From Lycorma delicatula (lineage: Eukaryota > Arthropoda > Insecta > Hemiptera > Fulgoridae), in NCBI RefSeq assembly GCF_047948215.1, contig NC_134455.1, forward strand, positions 154,300,575-154,364,574: a DNA stretch of 64,000 nucleotides, written 5' to 3'. Shown piece after piece: positions 43,170 through 56,300 of this stretch (position 1 is the stretch's first letter; each line of letters starts with the position of its first letter). The position numbers and the translations under genes are program-made. The notes beneath the pieces are model-generated. The model was given only the letters and a program-made list of their open reading frames with translations, ran no database searches and was not told where the DNA came from.

Positions 43170-45750
43170 ACTGAACTCGATCTATTCGTTTATGAGTAAA
43201 CTGACATTAAAAAAAAACTCTGTCGCAGTGGTGCGTCAGAAGGATTTCCGGTTTTAGTTAAAAAAGAAACGATATTGCATTGCTGTAATGTTTTTTGAAA
43301 ATAATAATGATTTCGGTGTTTGTATTTTGGTGTTTTTTGTATTTTATGTTATATTAGTACCATGTGTTCTTTTATAATACTGCGAGGTACTGTGCATTTT
43401 TCCAATAAATAGATTATACTTGTATATTTATCTTTTTTCCCTCATTTCACATAGTTGTTGCGTTGTGACTGCATCAATTGCTTCACATTGCTACTTGCCA
43501 ACAACCCACTGCCACCTGTTACCATAGTTTGTGTGGTTTTGGAGTTATACTCACAAAAAAGAAAAGGTTCAAGTTGATCCAAAACGATTAGAACTTCAAA
43601 ACTGAGTTTTTGGACACCAACCCCTTTCCTTCGTACTAGATAACATTTTGGATTATTGCAAAACTATCAATCAAAACTAAAGATTATAGAGAAACATGCA
43701 AGGACCTGGCGGTGCTCGCAAAGATTTGATTTGGGCTACAAACTTGAAGTTTTGGGGCCATTGGGAAACCAGCTCACGACAGGCGGTGCTCATAAAAATC
43801 TTGGTTTTCTAATAAGTCATCCTTCGAAGTACAACACGAAAACCTTGAAAATATACCTAAAATACTAATTTTTTTCTTCTAATTACGGTTCCTGTGAACA
43901 GATTCCCTTGAAAATCTATAGAGTTATATTTCTACTAGGTTTCCATCAACCTACCAAGTTTCACCAAAATCAGTAAAGATTTGCGTCCGGATGAAAAAAT
44001 GTTATACATATGTAAATAAACACTGAAGAATCTTATTCAGGAGACTAAAACGTAAGAAAAGTTGGCCCCCTCCCTTCAACACGATATATGAAAAACTGAT
44101 CGAGCCCAGTTCTACAAATTCTTTGAAAATCCAATTAAAAAATATATTAACATTCTAGTCAAATTGAGATCCTTTTCTTTATTTAATACGTTTAAAACAA
44201 ATTTATTCACCTTTTTATGTAGATGTCAGCTATTATTCTGTAGAAAGACGTTCTGTAGAAACTTACGTTATTAAGGCCCGGTTATGAAATCGAGTACTTC
44301 AAGGCTTTATTTTTTAAGTTTTTATTATTCTAATTGTTCGAATGAAGCGTAAAATGATATAAAATTTATTTTATAATGATATAAAATAAATTTTTTCTTC
44401 ATGTTGTAAAGAATTAAATATTTTAAAGAAAGTAATTACGCAAGTAAAATTTAGAATTATGTATTATTTTGCAAATAGCATTATCTGCTTCGTAGAACAA
44501 ATTTTTAATTAAAATTTTATATAACAATTATATATTAGTAGAAGATAAAATCTGTATTGAATATTACATCTTTAATTCTAAAATTTCTTTAATTATTATA
44601 TGAGGAAATGCAAACAACAATATTATAATAAAAAAATAAATTTCCTAGCGGTAAAAAAGACCTAAAACGTGTTAAAGTCATACATACACAATAAAATTAA
44701 AAAATAAATTTAAAATTAAAAACAGCTCAAATATGTAATTAAATACTTCTTAAATTATAATAATTATTGATGTATTTAGCATTATTATGTTTTTATTTTT
44801 ATTTTTTTTGTAAAAGTTCCGGATGCTTTCCCCAGACTAACAACAGTCACGTGCCATTTGCCAAAGCGGAAACAATTGAAGACTATTACGTCACTTCCCT
44901 TTTTTTCCAAACACCCGGGGCGAAATATAAATAAAGTGGGACTCAACGTAATAAACCTTGTGACAATAAACCGTGATGAAGGAATGATACGATTTCTATT
45001 ATTGTAATGTTTAACTTAAAATTTCTTTGAATAATTCAACCAAGATATATAAAAAATGTCAATGACATGATAACTGTAATCTGACGTTATTGAGTGTCCC
45101 AATAAAAAATATTTTTTATTTTTTTGGATTAAAAATATAAATTTTAATCGATTTTTTGAAGTATTTCAACTAAACATACAAGATCATATTAATAAAGCGG
45201 TTATATTACGTCATTCGTAGTTCTATTTAAAAAAATTTATTTTTATAAGTAATAAAATAAATTTACAAATAACAATCACGTAAAAAAAGCTTAGAATATT
45301 TTTTTATTTTTTCTCAATAATAATCAATAACGTAGAGCTCGGGACTGGTGCAAAGAGATAACTAAAATAAAATGAGTAGCGTCGTTCAGTGGTTGTACTT
45401 TTGCAATAATATAGAGTGTTACATATTTCCCGGAACGTTGTTTCAGACTTCTTGTTACCTTCTTTTAACGAAATGACACGTAACTATAATATAATAAATT
45501 TATTTCATTTCACAAACCATTATTTATGAATGAATATGTCTGCTGATTGTGACCCTTCTTAACGGTCAAAATTTCACTCATTCGACAACATTTTTTCCCT
45601 CCTTACAGGAAATTCTCAGGAACACAGCATTATTCGCTGCATCGTTACTGGCTGTTCCTATTTTTAATTATTATTCTATTACTTTTAAATTCTCAATTTA
45701 TATCTACAATTCGTAATGTGTTTTTTTATTCAATTGTTATATTTATTGTT
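43170..45750. other. AT-rich tract with two minor patches
   Basis: No gene recognised. At 43690-43800 'GGCGGTGCTC' occurs twice in diverged contexts. At 44815-44990 a GC-richer patch carries CACGTG, ACGTCA and TATAAATA words. Confidence 0.4.
44815..44990 (+). promoter_or_regulatory. Promoter-like patch (weak)
   Basis: It contains the E-box 'TCACGTGCC' near 44846, 'TTACGTCAC' near 44889 and 'ATATAAATAAAG' near 44926, in a patch richer in G/C than its flanks. No open frame follows, so this may be an LTR or transposon promoter remnant, or chance. Confidence 0.2.
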
Positions 45751-45754
45751 AAGT

Positions 45755-45945
45755 AGTGAAAACGCTTTCTTTTTTTTTTCTTCATGAATTATTCACCACA
45801 GAAGCCTACAGAGAAGTTTATACGTGGAAATTGGAAATGGAATTTTGTAACGTACGAAAAATACCATGCCTGACTGGGAATCGAACCCGGGACCGCTGGA
45901 TGAAAGTTCGATTAGCTACCATTCCACCAAGGAAACCGACAATTT
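45755..45945 (-). mobile_element. tRNA-headed SINE, family S2, copy 2
   Basis: The minus strand reads 'TTGGTGGAATGGTAGCTAAT', then 'CTTTCATCCAGCGGTCCCGG', the B-box 'GGGTTCGATTCCC' and 'AGTCAGGCATGGTATTTTTC'. This parallels copy 1 at 42936. An A-rich 3' tail (T-run at about 45770 on the plus strand) follows. The plus frame at 45756-45983 is a by-product. Confidence 0.8.
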
Positions 45946-46029
45946 TCAAAATTTATTTTTATTTTTATTTACCTATTGTGTAAGTTACATGTGTTCAACT
46001 AGTGAACAATAAGCAACACATCTACGGTC

Positions 46030-46110
46030 CAATGAGTTAGAGCATGATATGTATCTCATGTAAATGAGGTGTAGGTGTACAGACTCAGGCCGACCCCAAT
46101 CACTAAAGTA
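46030..46110 (-). mobile_element. SINE fragment, family S1 (3' body)
   Basis: It has 'CATGTAAATGAGGTGTAGG' and 'CAGACTCAGGCCGACC', corresponding to 'AATGTAAATGAAGTGTAG' and 'CAGCCTCAGATCGACC' of the copy at 62.0 kb. Only the distal body remains. Confidence 0.5.
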
Positions 46111-47190
46111 GATATTATAAAAAAGGGTATAAAGGAAGGCCTAAAAATAAGATAAAATGTAATAAAACAAGGAACACGAAAATATAAATCTAAAATAAAC
46201 ATTGTTATAATAAATAAATATATTATCGATAGGGAAATAAATATTAGTGATATTTTATTTTTAAATCTTAATAGTTAGCGCTCTCTATCTTTGCCAACAA
46301 GTCAGATGCTTAATAGGTGCTTCATATTAAAGATAAGAAATTTAGCACGCTCTTATTTTACTCCTCAATCTCTTTTCTGTTAACTTAAAACTTTTTCATA
46401 AAAAAATTAAATTTAGAATCTATATTGAATATTTTTTAATCTAACCCGATTTAATATCTGCTTGTAAAAAAAGATTCTAAAAATCTGCTTTATTAACTTC
46501 TTAATAGCTGATGTTTTCTATTGTACTCGTTCAATTTGGATTCATTGAACAGCAGTTTTTCAATTATTGACCATTTTGAAGAAAACTCTATTTTAGTCAG
46601 GAACAATCATTATTTGAAGTCAATTTTAATAATGAAATTAAAATTGCATAAGTTACCAGAAAAATACTGTAGAATAAAATAAGATCATTCTCCGTTATCC
46701 TCCCCCAATCTATTAAATAAATGATATTTAATATCATGGGTAATTTTGATTTTGCAGTCGGGTAATGCCCGACTGCAATATCATTATTACTGCAAGTGAG
46801 AAGGACTATATTAACGAAATTTCAGTTCATGTTCGTTACTAAGATTAAGTTTAAGATAATAGTCCCCACCACGGTAGACAATTATAGTCGTAATTGCACC
46901 ATGATGCAATTGTGATTATTACGCAAGCATTTTCATATGAATTACATCATCGCACTCCGGAGGCTGTTATTCAAATTGTTTTATAAATATTTATAAAATT
47001 ACATCAGGACATCGTAGTTATTCGAGCAGAGTTGTACTGATATTGTCGCCGTTGTTGTAATTAAAATTCGGCATCGTTATGATGCCTCTCCTGCGAATGT
47101 GTTTGAATTGTTTGTTTTATCAATAGTAAAATGAATTGTGTTGGTTTGTTTCAACGTTTAGGTATTTTAACAGAACAGTAACTGTGTAAT
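46110..47190. other. AT-rich tract with a short perfect hairpin
   Basis: No gene recognised. TTGCAGTCGGG-TAATG-CCCGACTGCAA at 46752-46778 is a perfect 11-bp stem with a 5-nt loop. Confidence 0.5.
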
Positions 47191-47194
47191 CAGG

Positions 47195-47790
47195 GCCACG
47201 ACATGGCGTTAGAGATTTCGAATGACCGAGAACTGTGGCTTTACAAGAAAAGACAGTGCCTAATCGATATAGAAAAGCGGCCGATGCATGACTGCAGGGC
47301 TCTAAATTAAGCCCTGATAAAATTTTACGATTTATTTTATTTATTCATGGAGATTTGAAATGACCACTAAGGTATTCTGTGAAAACGAATTAGATATCAA
47401 CCACAACACAGTTGTCGACTGGAGAAATTACTACTTCAGGAACAATGCACCGAGAAGCTTTGAAAATCAACCATATAATTGGCGGCCCAGGTTTGACAGT
47501 AGAGATAATCGTAAGGAGGAAGAACAATCTCGGTAAAGTTTCTCAGGAACAATAATAATTGTTCTCTAACAATAGTAAGTTTCCCAAGTTTCTATGGTGT
47601 GAAACGCGGGAATGTTTCATGTTGGCAGTAGATAATCATTAAGCCGATAAGAAATTGCCAATTTTGTAGAGCACACTGAATTTCTGAACATCTTATGTGA
47701 ATTCATGTGGCGGAAAAAAGTGTAAACGGATAATCGCAATGGGTTTCAAATAATTACACAAGATATTGCTGTTTTATGTCCAATGCAATA
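47195..47790 (+). pseudogene. Decayed Merlin-like (ISXO2-type) transposase
   Basis: Plus-strand readings in several frames give W.LYKKRQC, ILRFILFIHGD, ELDINHNTVVDWRNYYF, an IIGGPGLTVEI-type segment, and the C-terminal HLMCEFMWRKKV-like block followed by NGFQIITQDIAVLCPMQ. Merlin/ISXO2 proteins show 'S..TV.DW.NY.RE', 'IGGPG..VEIDES' and 'LCEFMWR' in this order. The catalytic DDE residues cannot be followed through the frameshifts. Non-functional. Assignment is moderate because it rests on short motifs. Confidence 0.55.
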
Positions 47791-48619
47791 AATATTTGTA
47801 TTCGTATGTAAATATTCAATGTATCAAATATTATTATACCGTTTTAGTTTTATTTATTTGTATTTAAAATTTAAAGTTTAAAAAACCTAAAAGAATTTAA
47901 TTCAATTCGTTTAAAAGTTTTAAAGAATTCTTTATTAGCAAAAAAAAATTGGACAATTTTTTAAATGTATAAACTTTTTTAATTTAAAGGTATTTAAATA
48001 TTTTTCCGGAAAAGCTAGTGATTTTTTTTTACCTAAATTAAAATCACCACTTTTTTCATAACTATTATGAAGTGGATTTTTCAACTTCAAAGGAAAAGAC
48101 AGCATGCGGTGTATAATAAATATTTCCAGCTTCCTCCACAATATCTCGGCAGACTTACGAACCAGCATACTTTAGTTTTTATTTAGTTGTCATAAATCTT
48201 AGCAACGAGAACGTGGATTCGGTAATTGGATTATAATTTGTCGATGAAAGATCAGTACGAGAATATTTGCAAATCATTTCTAACGGATGACTGAAATTTG
48301 ACTAGCGCTTCCAATTTCATCAGATTCATATTCAACTAGTATTTTAGATAAATTTAATAAATCAATATTATTTGAGTTTACACCAATTTGCGATAAAGGT
48401 CCTTTCTCGCTTCAGTAGACAAAGCTAATCTCGCACGTGATATTCAATTCGAATTAATACAAATTCCCTAAGTTATCTACATCGATGAAAATATAGGACA
48501 CAATTTTTAATTTAAAAATAAGCGGGAAATGTATAAGCTTTATTTATGACGAAAAACGTGTATTTTTATTATAAGCAAAACACATTATTGTCATGAAACA
48601 CATTTCACGAATGAATTAA

Positions 48620-48920
48620 CACAAATCTTAGATGAAACATTTACTGGTAAATGGAGTTTGGACGTAGAGGTCCGGTAAATTGGCCACTTAGATCAACGGA
48701 CCTTACTCCCCTCCCTTACATTACTGTTTATGGGAATGGATGAAAATGCGATGTATACAAGCAAACACGTGTAGACACACACGTACTTGAAATGACTGCT
48801 CGCATTTTCAATGCTGCTACCCTTATCAAGGAACACGAAAATATCATTAGTTTGGCGACAGAGGCGACATAAGGTAACGATAGTGTATCGTTGGTGGAAT
48901 TTTCGAACATTTATTTAAAT
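48620..48920 (+). pseudogene. DDE (Tc1/mariner-type) transposase C-terminal fragment
   Basis: Readings give ETFTGKW, GPVNWP.RSTDLTP and LWEWMK in shifting frames, then MTARIFNAATLIKEHENI. These match the third-aspartate 'WP.RSPDLTP.DFFLWG' region and C-terminus of the family seen at 1.1 kb. Repeat alpha follows directly at 49.0 kb. The N-terminal half is not recognisable. Confidence 0.65.
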
Positions 48921-48949
48921 TAATACAGTACAACCTACAGTGGGTATTT

Positions 48950-49370
48950 TTTTTAAAAGAAAATTAAAAGTATATTAGTTTTTCAAAAGTTCAAATTTAC
49001 TGTTCTAAAAACACCTGTTTTTAATTTTTATAGATTCATAATATTCTTCTGTTTTTCGTCACCAAATTATTCTGTTTTACGTTGGATATTATGAAAACTA
49101 TGGCAGATAAAGTTCTGGATCAGTTTTATTTGACTTTTTTTATGTCGAAAAACATAATAAATCATCAAGTTTAGCCCTTATATAAAGCGTTCAAATTTCA
49201 ATGACTTATTTCATCAGATCGAACTGAAATCCGGACGAAATCTTTCACCAACCGTATCTCGATAACATATTCGGTCAATGTTTGTATAAAAATTTCCTAA
49301 TTTCAAAGCTGTAGAATCAGTTCCCAAATTATTTCCTTTTCCTCCTTAATCACTCTGTATAATCATTACA
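48950..49370 (+). repeat. Dispersed repeat alpha, copy 2
   Basis: Full-length tail: 'TTCTGTTTTACGTTGGATAT', 'CTGAAATCCGGACGAAATCT', 'TAGAATCAGTTCCCAAATTA' and 'CACTCTGTATA'. It lies immediately downstream of a transposase relic, oriented outward. Confidence 0.75.
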
Positions 49371-50239
49371 TATAAATTATATATTAATACAAGACATCTT
49401 TTATTGTATTAAAACTCATCGATTTGTTAACAAAAATAATTCAAGTATACAAACTACAATAAAAAAGAACACGTGTAATGGTTTTTCTGGTTGAAGAGTG
49501 GACGGCAAATGGATAGTTTTTATATATTAATTTAGAATAATATTTGTGTTAGTACCGGGAGTTAATAGAAAGTGTAAAAAAGAAAAACAAGTTTTTGTGT
49601 TCTTTGTAGTGGCTGCAAGTGGTATGGGTGCATGTAAATCTTTTAGAAGTACCTTTAAGCTGTTAGTTTAATTGCAGCGTGGTGTGGATTGTTATGATAT
49701 CATGTTTCAAGCAGTGTAACAAAATTTTGGAATATTTACTTAGCTAAAATGACGAGATGATATTAAATATTACCGTAGACATCATAAATCTATTGTGATT
49801 TATGATCCTAATAATATATATATTGACTTTTACTGTAAAAAATAAGTCAATAATTATTCATAAATCGCTGTTTATATAATTGTTACAACAAATTACATAC
49901 TTAATTGGAATACATTTTCGTTTTAGTAACTTAATATACGTATTTACGATTCAGGAAAAATTTCGAATTAACAATTTAAATTATTTTTTCTTAACACCAT
50001 TTTTTTATCGTTTTTAAGATTATTTCTTAAAAAAAATTGCATGTTTTTAAATGTAATAAGACATATAACATTGGGGACTGTGGGATACAAGGCAGGAAAA
50101 TACGTTGTAGTACAGATCTTATAATAATAGTTCACGATAATGATACATCATTTTTAAATTTTTAAGCAATGCACAGAACATACAACGTGATACATAACAT
50201 TACGTGATAAAACGAAAATTAACTTTCATGTGTTAACTG

Positions 50240-50670
50240 CTTATGAAGTGATCAGACCATTCTTCGCCGAGCTAACTATCGCTATTTATCTAGACATGTT
50301 ACAGGAGTATGTAGTGACACAAAATGAACATCGGCAACCCAAAGTTTACATCCAACAAGGTGGCGCAACACCACACTGAGGTTTACATGTTAGGGATATG
50401 AATAATTTTCTCAACGTTGGATTAGTCTTGATAAACAGATTCCCTCGCCACCTCGAAATGCCTGACGTTACGCCACCCGATTTATTTCTTTGGGGGTTTG
50501 TCAAAGGCAGGGTGTACGCAACGAAGGTTGTCAACATCAGTAAACTAAAAAGAATAATCGAAGGTGTGATTAATGGAATACATGGATATTCTTAGTAATG
50601 TACGGCGTGAAATTGAATATCGACTGGACATTTTACGCGCCCATATATGGTGGACATAGGTGCTTATATA
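50240..50670 (+). pseudogene. DDE (Tc1/mariner-type) transposase C-terminal half
   Basis: The reading FFAELTIAIYLDMLQEYV, then VYIQQGGATPH, a stop, VRDMNNFLNV, PRHLEMPDVTPPDLFLWGFV, KGRVYATKVVNISKLKRIIE and VRREIEYRLDILRAHI follows one main frame with one stop and one late shift. In intact family members the block reads 'FQQDGAPPH...W..RSPDLTPLDFFLWG'. The frame at 50398-50595 is the best part. It is a separate, better-preserved copy than those at 1.1 and 48.6 kb, and has no repeat alpha beside it. Confidence 0.75.
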
Positions 50671-51139
50671 GAATTTGTATGAAGTTAATAAGTACTGTAA
50701 ACAAAACTGTTTGTAATTCCCTGTTCAACAATAAAACGTGCGTGTAATTTCACTGCTTTGTTATTTTTCGTTATTACCACCTAAAATGCGTTGAATATTT
50801 TATGATTACTATATACTATACTGGAGGCAGACGTGAAATATACGCCATATGTATAAAATACAAAAAAGTCTAGGAATATATTTACGCGAACAATACACGC
50901 GGAATCCTAAAACAGCAAGTGTAATGACTCCTACCGGTAGAGTGTGTTTACATAAAGATAATTATTAATTTATATTACAATTTAATAAATAAATAATATT
51001 TATTACTATTATTATTATAAATAAATATTAATAATATTAATAAATATACAGAATGAGCGATCCAGGTGGAAGTGTAATGGGGTCCCGCCGTTATTAGCAA
51101 AACCAATAAACTATATTAAAAAATAAAGATATTAAACAA

Positions 51140-52040
51140 ACCAATTTGAAAAATAGTTATATTTCGATCACTTAAAATTTAGAGAATTCTAAATATTAAT
51201 TGAAATTCAACAATACTAGTACAACCATGAAAGCTTTTATAAATATTCAATTAAATACCGTACATTAAGGTTATCAATTCAGATATATGAGACTATGTAA
51301 CCTAGATAATATCTCGTACTCAAATTTAATCAATTATGGAACTGGTATAGTTTCTGTAACATGATATGTGACATTTAATAGGACAATTAGTAGTGCTGTA
51401 TATCTAAACTTATCTGTAGTATCCAAACATCAGGCATTTTACAAAATAAATTTTATCCACCGAATGACCATCGTTTTGACAAATTTATTCTTCTCGTATT
51501 CTTAGGTCACTCCTTTTCAGTTCTGGAAATTTTATAAATACGGATCTTTTAGTTGGCATATGTAAATAAAAAGTAAAAAGATGCTTTGAAAAGTTATATA
51601 TCCCAAATATAAATTATAAGGAAGTTCAAAGTAAACTATAGTTAAAAATTTGAAATACATTGTAATAACAGATTACCACCTATTTAAAAATCAGTAATAA
51701 TCGAGAGTCAGGTCCGTAATATATATAAAAAAAAAAAAATAATAAAAAAATAAAAGTAGTATCCATGGAGGAATTTTTGAAATTAATCCAGTAGAACATC
51801 AGAAATAATATATTCTTTTGAATTTAGAGTTTTGGTAAACATAAAAAACGAGGAGATCGATTGAAATTTACAAACCGAAACGGGATTCTGATACATAGAT
51901 CTATCACTTTTAAGAAACTACATAAAAATTTTATAAAGAGTACGAAAGTTTTTTTTCGTGATTTATACCAAATTTAAACCATTTCCATTTTATTTTATGA
52001 ATTTAAGAGCAATTTTAAAAAAGACATGATTTTTTCTTTG
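51140..52040 (+). repeat. Direct repeat epsilon, copy 1 (~0.9 kb)
   Basis: It aligns along its length with 61020-61900. Shared words: 'TTTCGATCACTTAAAATTTA', 'AAATTTAATCAA', 'CATTTTACAAAATAA', 'CACTCCTTTT.AGTTCTGG', 'AATTTAAACCATTTCC' and 'TTATTTTATG'. Same orientation, 9.9 kb apart, diverged. Class unknown. Confidence 0.75.
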
Positions 52041-52699
52041 AAATGAATTACAGAAAATGAGAAGAGACTTAACAGATGTTACTGTTTCCACATACGTACA
52101 AAAGCTTATTAAAAGTCGCACCTATTGAGGTTAAGTCATGAATAGTATACCTACATAACAGTCAATAATATTTCACTTATTCAAATCGATTTAACAATTT
52201 TGAAAAGAGTGGGATAATTTAAAATAAAATGTACAAATGTTTTCAATCTGATAACTGTTCCAATAAATTTCACCCTCTGAAAGCATAAGAAAAAGTTATT
52301 ATTGCTAATGTTTTCGTGAATATTTAAAGTCATTAATGAAGTACAAGCATTTTTTATAAACCAGGACTACCGCACTTGGATCACATGTTTACGCTACCTG
52401 GAAACTTGTTTACGTATTAAAGTAATTTTAAAATTAAAATTTAGTTTCAAAAAATTATTATTTCCATTATTTGAATTCTAATTTATTTAAATCATGTTAG
52501 AACTCTACTTTTTTTCTTATTTAGAAATAAATAATAAAAATAAAATTATTTACAGTAAATAATTTCAAATGAATGTAAAATGATGTTTACATGGTACTTA
52601 TGAAATTCATTGTTTCTACCTTTTGGCTAAATAGGCAGCCACCTGTCGCAAAATAAATTCCATCATTAGTAGACAAGATAATCATCTTAAAGATAGATA

Positions 52700-53380
52700 G
52701 CTTTATTAGTATCCTAAGTATTTAGCCCTCGACGGGTAGTCTTATCCTTAAAACTTTGGGGGTTGACGTCCCCGCAGCCCTAGCTTCTGTAGCTTTTATC
52801 CTACTACACACCGAGCTGTTGAATCTATAACAGCTCGGAAATAACATATACCCATACACAGCTCTCTTCTTACTCTTACACTCGGTGGTGTTGAGACACC
52901 TTACGAATCACAACCGCAACCCAAGGAGAAAACTATCGTGCCGATGGATGAATGGCTCTACGTAGCGAGTCTTAAACGATAAACTCTGGACGCCAGGATG
53001 AACCCACTTATAAGCAGCCCTAGCGCCAGTACGCGCGCGCTCTGCTGGAGTGGTCCTTATAACACCGGTATTAGTGGGAACCGTATGTCAGTCCCAATCC
53101 CAATTAAAATTCCTGCGGTGGTTCTTGGTCCAGTTAAAGAAACCTGGGAGTTAAAAAGAGTTCGACCGCGGTTGTCAGCCAAAGATGTATCGAGTGATAA
53201 GGAAGCGAAAAATGTATTAAAAGTGCTAAGTTATCTATTATCCGTTTCCTTGTATGTAACTAAGAAGTTAAATCCTTGGCAGCTATTTCTCGTTCGTAAT
53301 AAACAAGTGTGTCGTCGTAGCAAATTGTGGCTCTCCGGAGTCTATTAAAAAACTTACTGAGTGGTGCGCCGTAAATCAAA
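52700..53380 (+). other. GC-richer island with a 116-residue open frame
   Basis: The frame at 52998-53348 begins MNPLISSPSASTRALCWSGP and includes 'KRVRPRLSAKDVSSDKEAKN'. The upstream 280 bp contain a perfect hairpin CCGAGCTGTT-N8-AACAGCTCGG (52811-52838). Base composition is unlike the flanks and like LINE A/B. A LINE leader plus ORF1 N-terminus is possible, but I recognise no motif. Confidence 0.35.
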
Positions 53381-53399
53381 ATAAGTAATAACGAACAGA

Positions 53400-56300
53400 A
53401 TTGGAAGCACGAAAATTTATGGACAAGAGACGTTTTGGAAATGAGTTCCTCACCTGGTAAAATTTTGCCTTAAACCGAAAAGATATCTCTACAACCGTGA
53501 AAAATCTTGATTCATTATTTATGTAAACCTCTGGTTGGAAAATTAACACAACGTACCTGCAACAAAAGAAGAAATTCATGCATTAAGAATACTTATTTAT
53601 CTCAATACTATCATATAGAGCGTGATTTATTTTTTAACAATAAATAAATACAAAATATAGATAAAGATTTATTATTTATAATTTGTAAAAGAATCAGACG
53701 ACTGTGATAAGAGCAGATGGTAAAGAAGGGAAGCTGTAATTCAAAAAGGAATAAGACATAACTGAAATTTTTACAGATTGCTTTAAAAAATTGGGTTTGT
53801 AAGAAGAAATAGATTAAATTTAAAAGAAACGTTAACGTTAGAATATAGATAAAAATTAGGTAAATGCTATTTGACGGATAAAAATATTCTTGTCATGAAA
53901 CTTTATCTTTTTCTTACATAAAAGTGAGATACACTTGTATTACAAGAATAAAACAACGGAAATTAACTATGATAGAAAGAAAAAAATATGAATTAAATAC
54001 TTGCGGAAATAATTTTGCTGGCATCATATATACGTAATTAGAACCACATTTTTAAAAATATTTTTTACGTGTTGATGGAACGTAAGAAAAATAAAAAGTT
54101 TCGAAATATAGTATTAAAAAGGTGATGGAGATTAGATGAGTTAATAAACTGCGGAATAAAATAGGTTTAAAAATAAATTTAGAAAGACATTTGCTGGAGA
54201 ATCCTGTAAAGAAAAACTAGGTTAGTGGGCTACATTATTTAGGTATTAAGGTTTAGTTGATTTAGTTAACAGATGTTTGGGTAAAGTGTACAAACTGATC
54301 ACGGGTTATATTATTCAGAAATCAAGATTTAATAAATGCAGTAATAAAGGACTACATAAAGGTCACAAAATACATAAAGGAGATAACTCGAGATATACAA
54401 TGTAATAAATGTTGGGATTAAAGAAAAAACACAAATCAGGAATGAATGTAAAATTACATTAAAACCACAAATTGAAGATGAAAAAATAATATAAAGGTAA
54501 AAAATACCCTTGCTACAGTTCGTTAAAAAATAAACCCATAAGTATTTCAAATCAATACTTTAAAGATTAAAATTTGAACTAGCAAATCAATTGTTTGTAG
54601 GGTAACAGTTTAAGAAAAAAATAAAACTTGACGATTAACTTGTAATTATTTAATATATTTATTTGTTTTTAATTCAAATGGAAACAAAGAAAATATAAAA
54701 AAGAGATGTAGAAAAATATATGATTATAAAGCATACGATTAGATTCATTAAAATATACAATTATAAACATATTATTCTGAGAAGAATTTTGTTATCTGAA
54801 TAACAGAATTATAAAAAATTTACAAATACAACTACAAATACTTTTAATGCAAAAACCTATCTTTTAAAACCCCAATTTAAAAATAAGAATTTTTTTTCAC
54901 GGGAAAACAAACAGAATGGTTTATATTGTCCGGATACAAAGTAAAAAAAAAGAAAATACCGAACTCCAATTTAATTAAAATTATTTATTTTTGGTAAAAA
55001 ATGAAAATCTAAAAATTCTTTAAAAAATGTAAAATGAAATTTAAGTAATACAGCATTAGTACATTAACAAAGAATAATTATGAAATTTTTAAAAAATAAG
55101 ATGGACTGATAAAATTCGAAAAGAAAAGGACGTAATAAGGTAGCATAAATTACACGACTGAACAATGATTGCGAAAAAAAGAAAATGTACGTGGTGACAA
55201 ATTAAAAAGCATATGAATATAGATAATTATTAAAAGAAATCAATTCAGTCAAGACATTAGGGAACACTTAGTTTAGAATTTGTAAAGCAACAAAAGAATC
55301 ATTATAGGATATAAACGTAATGGTAAGTTCATAGCATCTCTATACATCTCGGCAAACTAATTAAAATTTGTTAAAAATAGAGATTTTAATTATTTAAAGG
55401 ATAATAAATAAAGTCCTATAGCAAATAAAATGGTAATACTCATAATTAGAACTTACTTAATAACATAAAAACTGCTTTGAACTTACTTATTGTTACTGAA
55501 ATGTGTACACAATCTCGATTTAACTGAATTAAATATAATGTAAATTAATGCTGGATGAATTACTTTTAAAATAAACAACTGACTGTATTTTACTAGAATT
55601 TAAACGAACATCTATGAAGTACAGTAATTCACATTTTATATTTATTTAAACAACTTTTGTCATACGCGAATACATCTGTTCTCTGTGTTTGTAATTGTAA
55701 GAGAATAATACTGCAGTGGAAAGAAAAACTTTCTTTTTTCGCTGAATAAATCAACTGAAATATTTTCAAAAGAATTAAGTAAAAAATATAGGAACATTAG
55801 TGGTACAGAAACAATATAATATGCATTACTCTTCTCCAAGAACGTAAAATACACAAAAAGTAAAGTAACTTTACGTTTTCTAGTATCGTAGAAAATAAAA
55901 ATAAATTACTTGTGCGTGAAATCAATCACAGAAGTACAATAAAGGAATGTAAGTTATATGATGTACAGTAAAAAAAGACAAAAAAACTAATAAATAAATA
56001 CAGTAAAAAAAGTAAATATAAAATCAGCTACCCGATGAAGAAATATGTTGGGAGGCAAGAAAAAAAGAGAAGCAGAAATGTATTGCCAGTCGTAAAACTT
56101 TTTTTTAGAATTTAAAATATCTTCGATACAATGTTTTATGTCGAATGACACAAATACATTTTTTAATTTCTCTCTTCAAGAGAAGAAAAAATTATAAATC
56201 TCTACTTGTAATATATTTTAAAGTATTGTTATTTTAATAAATCACAAAATTCATTAAAATAAATAGTTGAATTAGCAGTAGATGTATTTTTAGATATTAG

